From NCBI GenBank assembly GCA_903859365.1, contig CAIOMD010000012.1, positions 1-34,098 of the forward strand: a DNA stretch of 34,098 bases, written 5' to 3'. The notes beneath the pieces were generated by a model. The model made no database searches. It was not told the origin of the DNA and was given only the letters and a program-made list of their open reading frames with translations. Positions 10,667 through 19,891 of the stretch are shown here, one piece after another. A program made the position numbers and the translations under genes. This stretch comes from an uncultured Candidatus Saccharibacteria bacterium. GTDB lineage: Bacteria > Patescibacteriota > Saccharimonadia > Saccharimonadales > CAIOMD01. Within the stretch, counting starts at the first letter, position 1, and the number at the start of each line of letters is the position of its first letter.

Positions 10667-12103
10667 CTATTCCTTTGGAAAAAGAGGATTGTCGAGTGGA
10701 ACAACTATCTTTTGTGAAAACAAATTTTCTATTTTTTCAGATGTATCTGGCATAAATGGAGAGAGGAGATCCGCTATCTCAAGCAAGCAACTCACTGCAT
10801 ATGCAAGCACTTCCCTTAAGTGTTCTTTTTCACTCTCATCCTTGGCAAGCTGCCATGGTTTTTCTGTATCAATGTATTGATTAACTCCCCTTACTTGTTC
10901 CCAGACACTATCTAGTGCTTTATCGAAACGGCACGATTGCAATGCAAGGTCATATTGATGCATGTCATGATTTGAATCAGGTATTTCTCCGACAGCACCT
11001 TCTTGATACCGTACTATCATAGCTGCTACTCTACCGACAGCATTACCAAGTTCATTTGCGAGTTCATTATTGTATACTTCTTCAATTCTTTTCCAGCTGA
11101 AATCACCGTCACTATAACTGGGTATGTGACGCATAAAATAATATCGATAAGCATCTACCCCATACTTATCAACAATCTCGCTCGGTGCAATTGCATTACC
11201 AAGACTCTTGCCCATTTTCTTACCATCAACGTTAACGTGGCCATGCACATAAAGAATTTTAGGCAATTCAAGGTTAAGCGCCAATAAAATTCCCGGCCAA
11301 ATAAGTCCATGAAAACGAAGCACGTCTTTACCGATAATTTGTACGTCTGCTGGCCAAAACTTCTTGAAGTCTGAGCCATCGGGATACCCTAAAACAGTAA
11401 TATAATTCAATAAAGCTTCAAACCATACATAAATAACATGCTTAGTATCTCCTGGCACAGGAATTCCCCATGAGAGCTTTTCTTTAGGTCTTGAAATACT
11501 TAAATCCTCACAGCCTTCGCTTAGTAGCATAAGAATTTCATTCTTTCTGGTAGTAGGTAGAATTGAGATGACATCATTTTCAACAGCCGATTTAATTTCG
11601 TTAGCAAGCTTGCCGAGTGAAAAGAAATAATTTTCTTCTTCTAGTTTTTCATACGGTCGATTATGATCAGGACAAATACCATTGTTTTCTTCAGCAAAAA
11701 CTTCTGTAACAAATTCTTCGTGTCCGACGCAGTACATACCGATATATTTACTTTTATAGATATACTGATCTAAGTCTTTCCAAATGGCCTGAACTCTTTT
11801 TTCATGATCTCTATCGGTTGTACGAATAAAGCGATCATAGGAGATATTAAGTAATTTCAGAAGCTCTTCAAATAATTTTACATTTTTTGAAGTGAAATCT
11901 AATGGAGAAAGTTTAGCCTCTTTTGCTTTCTCTTCAATTTTTGTTCCGTGCTCATCAGAGCCAGTAGCAAATAGCACTTCAGTATCATCTTGCTTTTTAT
12001 AATAACGTGCCAATACGTCTGCATAAACATATTCGAGGGCATGCCCTAAATGAGGTGCACCGTTTACATAAGGAATGGACGTTGTGACGTAAAATTTATT
12101 CAT
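10667..12103 (-). CDS. metG: Methionyl-tRNA synthetase
   Basis: TSIPYVNGAPHLGHALEYVYADVLARY, ATGSDEHGTKIEEKA, KMGKSLGN (KMSKS-type), YFMRHIPSYSDGDFSW. Confidence 0.95.
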   Translation of the reverse strand: MNKFYVTTSIPYVNGAPHLGHALEYVYADVLARYYKKQDDTEVLFATGSDEHGTKIEEKAKEAKLSPLDFTSKNVKLFEELLKLLNISYDRFIRTTDRDHEKRVQAIWKDLDQYIYKSKYIGMYCVGHEEFVTEVFAEENNGICPDHNRPYEKLEEENYFFSLGKLANEIKSAVENDVISILPTTRKNEILMLLSEGCEDLSISRPKEKLSWGIPVPGDTKHVIYVWFEALLNYITVLGYPDGSDFKKFWPADVQIIGKDVLRFHGLIWPGILLALNLELPKILYVHGHVNVDGKKMGKSLGNAIAPSEIVDKYGVDAYRYYFMRHIPSYSDGDFSWKRIEEVYNNELANELGNAVGRVAAMIVRYQEGAVGEIPDSNHDMHQYDLALQSCRFDKALDSVWEQVRGVNQYIDTEKPWQLAKDESEKEHLREVLAYAVSCLLEIADLLSPFMPDTSEKIENLFSQKIVVPLDNPLFPKE

Positions 12104-12129
12104 ATTAATTCTTATTGTACCAGTGTTAA

Positions 12130-12300
12130 TTAATTATCTTCATAATTTGATGCTAAATGCCAAAGATTGCAATGCTTGCATTTGTAAACTTTTAATTTTG
12201 TTCCGTGTTGATGTTGAGCAACGGTGGCTGCTGTTGCTGCTTGTTTTTGAGTATCAAAAGAAAGTTTCTCACTACATGGCAACAAATTTGACTCATCCAT
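12130..12300 (-). CDS. Small zinc-ribbon-like protein (56 aa), not in the supplied ORF track
   Basis: Manual translation: MDESNLLPCSEKLSFDTQKQAATAATVAQHQHGTKLKVYKCKHCNLWHLASNYEDN*. CxxC-x2-WH motif. ATG overlaps the upstream FKBP stop (TAATG). Confidence 0.75.
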   Translation of the reverse strand: MDESNLLPCSEKLSFDTQKQAATAATVAQHQHGTKLKVYKCKHCNLWHLASNYEDN

Positions 12301-12935
12301 TATTGGCTCGCTACTAAAGTTACTACAAATACAAGTGTTGAATTAGCCGGGATCGAACCCTGCGCCTTAGATCCATAACCTACGGCGGGTGGGACAATTA
12401 TTAGTCGTTTTCCACCCACCTTCATTCCCGCAACCCCTTCCTCCATCCCAGGTATTACTTCATGGGCACCCTCAGTGAATAAAAATGGCTGTTGATTCCC
12501 GTTCGTATCCTTTTTAGTTTGATCAAAAAGAGTTCCGTTCGTTAGCCAGCCAGAATAATATATTGCAACCTTAGATCCCGCGGCAACAGCAGTACCCGTC
12601 CCTGTACTAATGTCCCCAAATAACGAATGAGCATTGCCACTATATTTTTCATATTGGATAAATGTCGTAGGATCTATTTGGTTTTGCTGGGTGCTAGCAC
12701 TTGTTTGGTTACCAGTGAGTTGAGCAACAGGATCTGATACAACATTTACTGTTTGTTGATTAGTGCTATCAACACTAATGGGTGCTGGCGTCGATTGCGT
12801 AACAGCTGCTTGTGGCCGATTAACGGTAACTAATCTCGGTTTAGCACGGTTATTAGAATTAATTAAAAATCCTAGTACTGAAGCGAGCACAACCAAGCAA
12901 CAACCGGCGATGAGCCATAAAGCTCTTTTACTCAT
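12300..12935 (-). CDS. Membrane-anchored/secreted FKBP-type peptidyl-prolyl isomerase
   Basis: N-terminal TM, then VAIYYSGWLTNGTLFDQT...PFLFTEGAHEVIPGMEEGVAGMKVGGKRLIIVPPAVGYG...IPANSTLVFVVTL. Confidence 0.93.
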   Translation of the reverse strand: MSKRALWLIAGCCLVVLASVLGFLINSNNRAKPRLVTVNRPQAAVTQSTPAPISVDSTNQQTVNVVSDPVAQLTGNQTSASTQQNQIDPTTFIQYEKYSGNAHSLFGDISTGTGTAVAAGSKVAIYYSGWLTNGTLFDQTKKDTNGNQQPFLFTEGAHEVIPGMEEGVAGMKVGGKRLIIVPPAVGYGSKAQGSIPANSTLVFVVTLVASQ

Positions 12936-14190
12936 AGCGAAGTGATTCTATTGGATCTACTTGGCTTGCTTTAAATGCCGGTAACAGGCCTGCGATCCAA
13001 GTAATTACCGAGATTACAACAATAATAAATATAATCAACGATGGACGAATATTAAGAAGCTGAATGCCGTCCACTCCCTTGAGGAATGTCTCAGCAGCAA
13101 TTTGATTGATAGCAATTTGGGCGAGAAAAGCGAAGAAAATTCCAATGATACCTCCCCAAAAACCTAGTAGTGCAGCTTCAACACTAAAAAGATAAAAGAT
13201 TGTTCTCTTTTTTGAACCTAGAGCCCTAAAGAGTCCAATTTCTCTTGTCCTTTCAAGCACTGCCATAAATAATGTATTTATAACTCCAACGATAGATGCA
13301 AGAATCGCAATTCCACTGAAGGCTGCGAGTGAAATCTGAACACCAGTAATGATATTGTTGAGGGTATTATTAATGTCTGCGAAGCTTCTGCCGGTAAACT
13401 TGGCATTCGAAAGATTTGCTTTGAGCTGCACATCAGTTATGTCGCTTGATTTAGAAATAAAAACAAAGTTAAAAAGCGGAGAACTTCCCGGAGCCTGCTC
13501 TGTTGCGATCTTTTCAGCATCTTGGCTATTTATAAAAATAGGTGCCTGTATAAGTGAGGGCTCGTAAACACCTTTTACTTTAAAAATTATAGTCGACACC
13601 ACCCCTTTAGCATTCTTGTAAGTAAGAAAAAGGCTCTTTCCTAATGCGCTCGAAATATCATTGGCTCCAACGAGCGGCAAGTATTTTTGTGAAAGCAGTA
13701 CAGAACCTGGATCAACTGAGTCCAGTGTCTTTCCTGCTACAAGATTAAGAGGATTTTTTGATAAAAATGTACTATTGGATGCTTCATACTTTGTTCCATT
13801 TGGCGAAGTTGCATAATCAAATACGACAGCATAAGGAAGTTCCAGATTTTGAACGCCTTTGACTTTTTTAATTTGGTCTATATCTGCAGAAGAAAGAAAA
13901 TTATTCTGATAATTAGCACTCGACGGAGATTTGTTAGGATTGTAAACAATAGGATCATGGTTACCCAGTCCACTAAAATTATTTAAAGTCGTCTTCTCTA
14001 CTTGATATAAATTAACCCCCTTGTATTGGCCAAGTTCTGAAGAAATATAATTTCGCAACCCCTGTCCCAGTCCTAAACTTAGCGCCAGCGTAAAGGTACC
14101 GATGCTAATTGCTAAAAGAGTCAAGAAAGTTCTAAGCTTAGAACGCCTTAAATTGCTATTTGAAGTTTTAATGATATCAATAAATTTCAT
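12928..14190 (-). CDS. ABC transporter permease (MacB/FtsX-like)
   Basis: Four TM segments, periplasmic domain after TM1, C-terminal SVITWIAGLLPAFKASQVDPIESLRYE. Confidence 0.9.
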   Translation of the reverse strand: MKFIDIIKTSNSNLRRSKLRTFLTLLAISIGTFTLALSLGLGQGLRNYISSELGQYKGVNLYQVEKTTLNNFSGLGNHDPIVYNPNKSPSSANYQNNFLSSADIDQIKKVKGVQNLELPYAVVFDYATSPNGTKYEASNSTFLSKNPLNLVAGKTLDSVDPGSVLLSQKYLPLVGANDISSALGKSLFLTYKNAKGVVSTIIFKVKGVYEPSLIQAPIFINSQDAEKIATEQAPGSSPLFNFVFISKSSDITDVQLKANLSNAKFTGRSFADINNTLNNIITGVQISLAAFSGIAILASIVGVINTLFMAVLERTREIGLFRALGSKKRTIFYLFSVEAALLGFWGGIIGIFFAFLAQIAINQIAAETFLKGVDGIQLLNIRPSLIIFIIVVISVITWIAGLLPAFKASQVDPIESLRYE

Positions 14191-14870
14191 TATTTTTTAC
14201 TCGAATTCGTATCATTTTCAATCTTACCGTCCTTGAGATAAACAACTCGTTCACATCGCTTTGCTAGGTCAGTATCATGGGTCACAATAACTAATGTTGT
14301 TCCCAGTTTTTTCTGCAATTCAAATAGTAATTTTTCAATTGCATCTCCATTTTCGGTATCAAGATTTCCAGTTGGTTCATCAGCAATCAGAATTGAAGGA
14401 TTATCAACAAGCGCTCTTGCAATAGCAACCCTTTGTTTTTGTCCACCAGACAAATCATTTGCTTTTGACTTAATTCTATCCTCAAGTCCCACCTTTTTTA
14501 ACGCTTCTGTGGCCTTAAGATTTCGTTTTTTACGCGTAAACCCCTGGAGCTTGAGGGGTAATGCCACATTATCTAATACAGAATCATTTGGTTGCAGAAA
14601 AAACTGTTGAAACACTATCCCAACATTCTTACCTCGCCAGGAATCTGTATTCATATCTTTTAAGATATTTTTTCCATTGTAGAGTACTTCACCATTCGTT
14701 GGATGATCTAAGCCAATTAGGATATGCAATAAAGTACTTTTTCCCGAACCACTTTTCCCAACAATGGCGTTTGAGGTGCCTTTTTTAAATTTGAGGGATA
14801 TTCCAGTAAGCGCACTGAATGCTTTATCCTTTTTACCATAAATTTTATTAACGTTTACTACATCTAGCAT
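14190..14870 (-). CDS. ABC transporter ATP-binding protein (LolD/MacB-like)
   Basis: GKSGSGKSTLLHILIG, LSGGQKQRVAIARALVDNPSILIADEPTGNLD, H-loop VTHDTDLAKRCERVVYLKDG. Confidence 0.95.
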   Translation of the reverse strand: MLDVVNVNKIYGKKDKAFSALTGISLKFKKGTSNAIVGKSGSGKSTLLHILIGLDHPTNGEVLYNGKNILKDMNTDSWRGKNVGIVFQQFFLQPNDSVLDNVALPLKLQGFTRKKRNLKATEALKKVGLEDRIKSKANDLSGGQKQRVAIARALVDNPSILIADEPTGNLDTENGDAIEKLLFELQKKLGTTLVIVTHDTDLAKRCERVVYLKDGKIENDTNSSKK

Positions 14871-14918
14871 AATTTTTCTCTCTAAATTAGTATAGTCTCT
14901 TTAGTCTAAATGAGCTAG

Positions 14919-17216
14919 TTAAAAAGGATTGTTTGGATTAATTGTTGACTTGTTGTCGCCCTGAGCAGGAGAATCATCCGGAACAATAACATCCTGAGGG
15001 CTAGGAGATGTTTGCTGTGGTACTACTTGAGTGGTCGGCATAACTTGGTTTGCAGTAGGTTGCACGAATTGAGGAGCAGAACCCGCAACCATGGGGCTTA
15101 TTGCTCCACTCGCTACATGTTGATTGTACAAATCGTGTTTTTTCTTGTGATTTCTGATTACAAAAATCATGACAACAGCTCCAGCAACGACTATAACAAG
15201 CCCGATGGTTAACACGATAATTGTCGGAAAACTTTTGATATCGTGTCCCTGTTGAATTTGAGAATTCGCATTTGCGATGAAAGCTGCCACTGTAGGATGT
15301 GCCGGATAAAGAGTTTTAACTTGATTGAAGTACTTTAATGACTCTGAGTAATGAGATTTATTAAATAATTCAATGGCTTTTTGCCACGCAACTTGTGTTT
15401 TTGAAGTTGTATTGAAATTAACGTTATTTTTGTTTGCAAGTGAAATTAAATCACCAATATCACGAACATAATTAAAAGTTGCATCACTTGTGCTTGCACC
15501 ATTTACAGTATAGGTGGCAATCCCTACGACACTTCCATTATCATCAATTGCTGGGCCACCACTATTTCCATGACCGATGACAGTATCAGTTTCTATAAGC
15601 TTATTCCCATTTCCTGCTGCATTTTTTATCGATGCGACCGTGCCACTTGTCAGACTAACAACTCCATCAGAATTAACTAACCCATTAGAGCTAGCCTGTC
15701 CAGGGAAGCCCAGAATATTAAGGTTTGCACCTTGCATGACGTCATTTATCGTTCCAAGCTTAACTACTGGGTAATCTGATCCGTCTATTTTCAAAAGTGC
15801 TACGTCAGACTTAACGAAACCGTTAACGCCATCTGCTGCTCTATAATCCATGGCAGAAACTTTAGCATGTAAGATAGTATCTTGCTGTGGGTAAGAGGTT
15901 AGGTTCTGGGTATCATCTATGAGTTCTGAAGGATCTGGCTGCTTTGTTCCTAGCGCTACAACGAGATTACTTACATTATTAGAAACGCTAAAGTCGCTGT
16001 CCGGTATTTTATAAAGGTCATCAATGAGTATGCCTAAATTCTTTTCATTTGAGTTATTTGATGGAAGGTCAGCTTGTGTCACTCCCGCGATGTTAGCTAG
16101 AAACTGAATATAGCTAAAATCATTATTAGTAACCGCATTATTTAGTGCGTCCATGATGACATCATCTTTGGGATTTGAGCTTACGACGTGTCCGTTGGAG
16201 GCAATAATTCCATCACTGCTAACGAAAAAGCCTGTGCCGCTGACACCCCCATTACAATCTGAAGTCAGATACATCTTTCCCTGTATAGAAACATCCTGGC
16301 AATAAACATTGTATATTTTAACGACAGCAGGGCTGTAAAGAGAACTAATGTTTTCGGAAGCAGGAGTAGAAGTATTATTTGAAGCGGCAAACGCAAGGTT
16401 TGCAAAAAGAAGACTGTCAAACCATGTTTTATGTGCCTTCGCCGCTCCAGAAACATTAGTTGGTAGCAGTGACACTGTCTTCGAATTAAAATTCATAGAG
16501 TTCAAAACATCCAAGTATGCATCAATTGATGTACTGCTTGTTGTCTGAGAAATAGAAATAGTATATGCTTTACCATTTACTTTTCCGCAATAGGTAGTTA
16601 GTACTGGATTTAGAACTTTGGAAAGCAACTGATTTGTTTGATTTTGATGCCACACAGATTTTATAAATGTGTTACCGCCGATTTGAACAGTTGAAGTACT
16701 ACTTAATATCTCACCTTTATAACTTCCTGAAGACATAAAATTTGATTCTATTTGATTCAGCGTTTCATCCGGATTAGCTAATACCGCTGCCTTTAAAGTC
16801 ATCTGGCTAGTTGATGATTTACCATTCACCCACGATGAAGACAGCCTAACTTCTTGATATTGCCTCGTAGTTGATAGCTCATCACCTATATACAGATTAC
16901 CGTTTGCAGAGTCATATGCACTTGCATAGAGCTTGTTAGTATCATACGTAAAGGTAAATCCATAGGTTGAAGATACGTTCTTTGTTGTGGAGGTATTTGT
17001 GTTAAAAAGATGACTTATGAACGTTCTTGCTTCTAGGGTACTGTTATAGACTTGGTCGTTATATTGCACCAAAAGAACCAATAAAATAACTGCAGCCACA
17101 AATAAGCCAAAAAAAGAACCATAATGTCTTTTTCTGTATGGTTTTGCATGATGATGAGTTAACTTTACTTGTTTTTTATGATTTACGCTCTTCTTGACCT
17201 TCAATTTTTGTTTCAT
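14919..17216 (-). CDS. Double-TM-anchored trypsin-like serine protease with TPR-like segment and Pro/Gln-rich tail
   Basis: His in IASNGHVVSS, Asp in VKSDVALLKID, Ser in GHGNSGGPAID. TPR-like AIELFNKSHYSESLKYFNQVKTLYP. C-terminal TM and QPTANQVMPTTQVVPQQTSPSPQ tail. Confidence 0.88.
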   Translation of the reverse strand: MKQKLKVKKSVNHKKQVKLTHHHAKPYRKRHYGSFFGLFVAAVILLVLLVQYNDQVYNSTLEARTFISHLFNTNTSTTKNVSSTYGFTFTYDTNKLYASAYDSANGNLYIGDELSTTRQYQEVRLSSSWVNGKSSTSQMTLKAAVLANPDETLNQIESNFMSSGSYKGEILSSTSTVQIGGNTFIKSVWHQNQTNQLLSKVLNPVLTTYCGKVNGKAYTISISQTTSSTSIDAYLDVLNSMNFNSKTVSLLPTNVSGAAKAHKTWFDSLLFANLAFAASNNTSTPASENISSLYSPAVVKIYNVYCQDVSIQGKMYLTSDCNGGVSGTGFFVSSDGIIASNGHVVSSNPKDDVIMDALNNAVTNNDFSYIQFLANIAGVTQADLPSNNSNEKNLGILIDDLYKIPDSDFSVSNNVSNLVVALGTKQPDPSELIDDTQNLTSYPQQDTILHAKVSAMDYRAADGVNGFVKSDVALLKIDGSDYPVVKLGTINDVMQGANLNILGFPGQASSNGLVNSDGVVSLTSGTVASIKNAAGNGNKLIETDTVIGHGNSGGPAIDDNGSVVGIATYTVNGASTSDATFNYVRDIGDLISLANKNNVNFNTTSKTQVAWQKAIELFNKSHYSESLKYFNQVKTLYPAHPTVAAFIANANSQIQQGHDIKSFPTIIVLTIGLVIVVAGAVVMIFVIRNHKKKHDLYNQHVASGAISPMVAGSAPQFVQPTANQVMPTTQVVPQQTSPSPQDVIVPDDSPAQGDNKSTINPNNPF

Positions 17217-17344
17217 AGGAAATATTTATCAAATTGCTTTAGGCTTTTTAGGCTTTTTTATTTCTTTTCTTCCCTTATCTTTTGACATAAGATTCTTTCT
17301 TTTAATTATACGTGCATTATAATGCTTATGCTTAAAAATTCAAA

Positions 17345-17374
17345 ATAAAAAAACCACCTATTTTTATAGATGGT
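17345..17374 (-). terminator. Rho-independent terminator downstream of tmRNA
   Basis: Minus-strand stem ACCATCTAT-AAAA-ATAGGTGGT followed by a T-run. Confidence 0.75.
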
Positions 17375-17385
17375 CGAAATAAATT

Positions 17386-17772
17386 TGGTGGAGCTGGCGG
17401 GTAATGCTCCCGCGTCCGCGGAACGACTTAGTTATCGTACTACAAGTTTAGTTTGCTTGTATTTCTTAGCTATAGAACGGTTAAACAAACCAAACGTTCC
17501 ATAGAGCAGGATGAAAATCTTAGCAGCAAAGCTCATACGGTACCTTGCTGAGCGTCCAGATGATATAAGACGTTAACTCTCTATCTGAAGTCAAATGTTA
17601 ACATCGCTAAAGCGATTAGGCTAAAGCTGGCGCAAATTGGCGAACGGCTAACGCACGATCAACCATTTTGCTTAAAGATGTTTTTGCATCTATTTAGGTT
17701 TGCCCTATAACGGTGAGCAACCGACTTGCACGAATAACTTGTCAATGTTCTACGTCGAGCTAAATCAGCCCC
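17386..17772 (-). ncRNA. ssrA: Transfer-messenger RNA (tmRNA)
   Basis: 5' GGGGCUGAUUUAGCUCGACG pairs with 3' CAGCUCC-ACCA over 7 bp. Internal open tag reading frame ending ...VRQFAPALA-UAA. About 387 nt. Confidence 0.92.
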
Positions 17773-17795
17773 ATAACCTCTTAACGAGTGTGTAT

Positions 17796-17804
17796 ATTAT
17801 AGCA
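17796..17804 (-). promoter_or_regulatory. Extended -10 promoter element (TGCTATAAT) upstream of tmRNA
   Basis: Minus strand TTATGCTATAATATACAC; no good -35 seen. Confidence 0.5.
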
Positions 17805-17826
17805 TAACTTCTATGTTTTTTCTATA

Positions 17827-18621
17827 CTACTGTTTTTTTTTAAAAACCTGAGAGAGCTGCACCCAGTTTTCAAGCGTTAGGTTTTGTGCCCGCAAGTCTC
17901 CATCGACTCCAGCTTCACTAAGCAAATGGTCAGCTGCCTCTTTGGTGATACCAAGTCCTCCACTCAAACTGCTACGAAGTTTTTTTCTTCGTTCGCTAAA
18001 ACCAGCTTTTACCACTTGAAAGATATTCTTTTCATCTTCACCGGCAAAGTATGGAACTTCTCTTCGATGCAAAATTAGCACTTGCGAGTCAACTTTTGGA
18101 GGAGGTGTAAAAAGAGCAGCCGGTACAACTACTCCAAGATTAGTTTTAAAATACATCTGCGTACTAATACTTAATAAAGAAGTTTGTCCTGGCTTTGCGC
18201 ATACGCGCTCGGCAACTTCTTTTTGTACAAGCAGTACTGCTATTTTTGGAGGATTCGTAGTTTCTGAGATAAGTCTGAGTAACCCCGAAGTTAAATAATA
18301 GGGTATATTAGCGACAATCTTGTAATCATTTGGGAGTAAAGTGAAATCAAATCGCATTATGTCTGCTTCACTTATTTCAAGGTTCTCTATGTTGCTCTTA
18401 ATTCGATTTGGCAGGCTTAGTGCTAAGTCATGGTCAAATTCAATGGCGTGCACTTTCACTCCATGATTCAAAAGAGTCTGCGTTAATGTACCAAGTCCTG
18501 GCCCAATTTCCACAACGTAATCATCTGGTGAAATAGCAGCAGCATCACAGATAGTTTCCAAGATACCCTGATCATGAAGCCAGTGTTGGCCTAACTCTTT
18601 TTTCGGTTTAGTGTCTGTCAT
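17827..18621 (-). CDS. rsmA: 16S rRNA dimethyladenosine transferase
   Basis: KKELGQHWLHD, VVEIGPGLGTLTQTLL, VHAIEFD, IVANIPYYLTSGLL, LLVQKEVAERV, FTPPPKVDSQVL. Confidence 0.95.
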   Translation of the reverse strand: MTDTKPKKELGQHWLHDQGILETICDAAAISPDDYVVEIGPGLGTLTQTLLNHGVKVHAIEFDHDLALSLPNRIKSNIENLEISEADIMRFDFTLLPNDYKIVANIPYYLTSGLLRLISETTNPPKIAVLLVQKEVAERVCAKPGQTSLLSISTQMYFKTNLGVVVPAALFTPPPKVDSQVLILHRREVPYFAGEDEKNIFQVVKAGFSERRKKLRSSLSGGLGITKEAADHLLSEAGVDGDLRAQNLTLENWVQLSQVFKKKQ

Positions 18622-18634
18622 AAAAAGCGCTGTT

Positions 18635-19846
18635 TTACCACCACCTATTTATAGTCCAGAAATTGTATGCACTAGCCCAACTGCCATATTTACCGATTGC
18701 ATAGCTATTACACCAATTAAGCTGAGTAACAGGATTTGTTGCCCAATCACTTCCTGCTGATACCATCTTGCCCCCTGGAAGGGCCTGGCAGATACCATAA
18801 GCACCGCTACCTGCATGATTCCATTTTGTTGCACCGTTCCAGCCACCCTCATGACCGATTATGAAATCTACATAGTAGTAATCACTTGGAGAAATTCCAA
18901 CTTGTTGCATCCAATTAATAACACTTTGAGATGTGACTACTGGGAGCTGTGTTCCATCTTGTTCAACTTGAGAAATGGGTTGCGTTGAAACTACTTCTGA
19001 AATCTTCGTTTTTGTACTCACTCCGTTTACAGTTGTTACGTTATAAATAACCTGAGCTTTTCCTATAACTCCAGGAGTGATAATATTTTTTGTTCCAATC
19101 ATTGTTATTGGGTCAGGAATGGATTGAATAGAGAAAGGAACGTCTTGCTCTTCAGTAACAATTGAATCACCGGGCAGAGATACAGAAATGAGCATACCTG
19201 ATGTAATTGAAGAATTTAGTGATGGAGATACCGTAGCTCCGGAAACAGTTTTTATACCCTTTTCCTTTATAAAATCTGCGACCGTTCCAGCTTGCGTTCT
19301 ATATACAGTTGAAGAAGAGCCATAAAGGATTACATTGATAGCAATTGCTCTTTTGATAGTGACTATAGATCCGAGTACATTTTGATTTACAAAGTTTTGA
19401 GGGGATGAAATAGAAATCGTATCAGCATCGTTAAGTGTAAAGCCAGCTTCTTGGGCAAGCAAGCTAAGACTAGTTTCTGGTGACATGATACTTTGTGAAG
19501 TTACGCCATCAGTAACCGTATAGGGTTGAGCTCTAAAGATTTGCACATTAAAATTATCTTGGGTAATTGGAGTCGAGGGGCTTGGCTCCACTTTGTCACT
19601 CATCCCCAATGTTACTCCAGCTTTTTGAAGAAATTCACCGACAGTTACCGCTCTTGTCGGAACGGATGAGGTTTGGCCATCAGCATACAAATTGACAATA
19701 TGGCTATCAGTTGGTGCAAGAGTTTGACCATTTGCAACAACAAAACCACCTGCAAAAAAGAAAAAAGTGAAAAGAGTTACAAAAATACTGAATGCAAAAA
19801 AATGAGCGTGAAAAAAGTAATTGGTTATTTTTCTAAAAATATTCAT
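18635..19846 (-). CDS. RpfB/YabE-like cell-wall protein: DUF348 repeats, G5 domain, transglycosylase-like C-terminus
   Basis: Signal/TM N-terminus. ADGQTSSVPTRAVTVGEFLQKAGVTLGMSDKVEPS (DUF348), G5-like VPFSIQSIPDP...GKAQVIYNVTTVNG, then VDFIIGHEGGWNG...GAYGICQALPGGKM...WATNPVTQLNWCNSYAIGKYGSWASAYNFW. Confidence 0.9.
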   Translation of the reverse strand: MNIFRKITNYFFHAHFFAFSIFVTLFTFFFFAGGFVVANGQTLAPTDSHIVNLYADGQTSSVPTRAVTVGEFLQKAGVTLGMSDKVEPSPSTPITQDNFNVQIFRAQPYTVTDGVTSQSIMSPETSLSLLAQEAGFTLNDADTISISSPQNFVNQNVLGSIVTIKRAIAINVILYGSSSTVYRTQAGTVADFIKEKGIKTVSGATVSPSLNSSITSGMLISVSLPGDSIVTEEQDVPFSIQSIPDPITMIGTKNIITPGVIGKAQVIYNVTTVNGVSTKTKISEVVSTQPISQVEQDGTQLPVVTSQSVINWMQQVGISPSDYYYVDFIIGHEGGWNGATKWNHAGSGAYGICQALPGGKMVSAGSDWATNPVTQLNWCNSYAIGKYGSWASAYNFWTINRWW

Positions 19847-19891
19847 ACATAAACCAAAGAAGGTTACCTTTAACTATAGCAAAATTATGCG

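Noticed and set aside
11155-11250. MetRS KMGKS instead of KMSKS as an anomaly
   Set aside because: KMSKS-type variants with Gly are known in other bacterial MetRS; not remarkable alone.
17311-17326. GCATTATAATGC palindrome upstream of the protease gene
   Set aside because: Only 12 bp in AT-rich promoter-like DNA containing TATAAT; expected by chance and no second copy noted.
17386-17460. Isolated tRNA gene at the 3' end of the tmRNA
   Set aside because: Acceptor pairing partner lies 380 nt away at 17766-17772, and there is no anticodon arm nearby. It is the tRNA-like end of ssrA.
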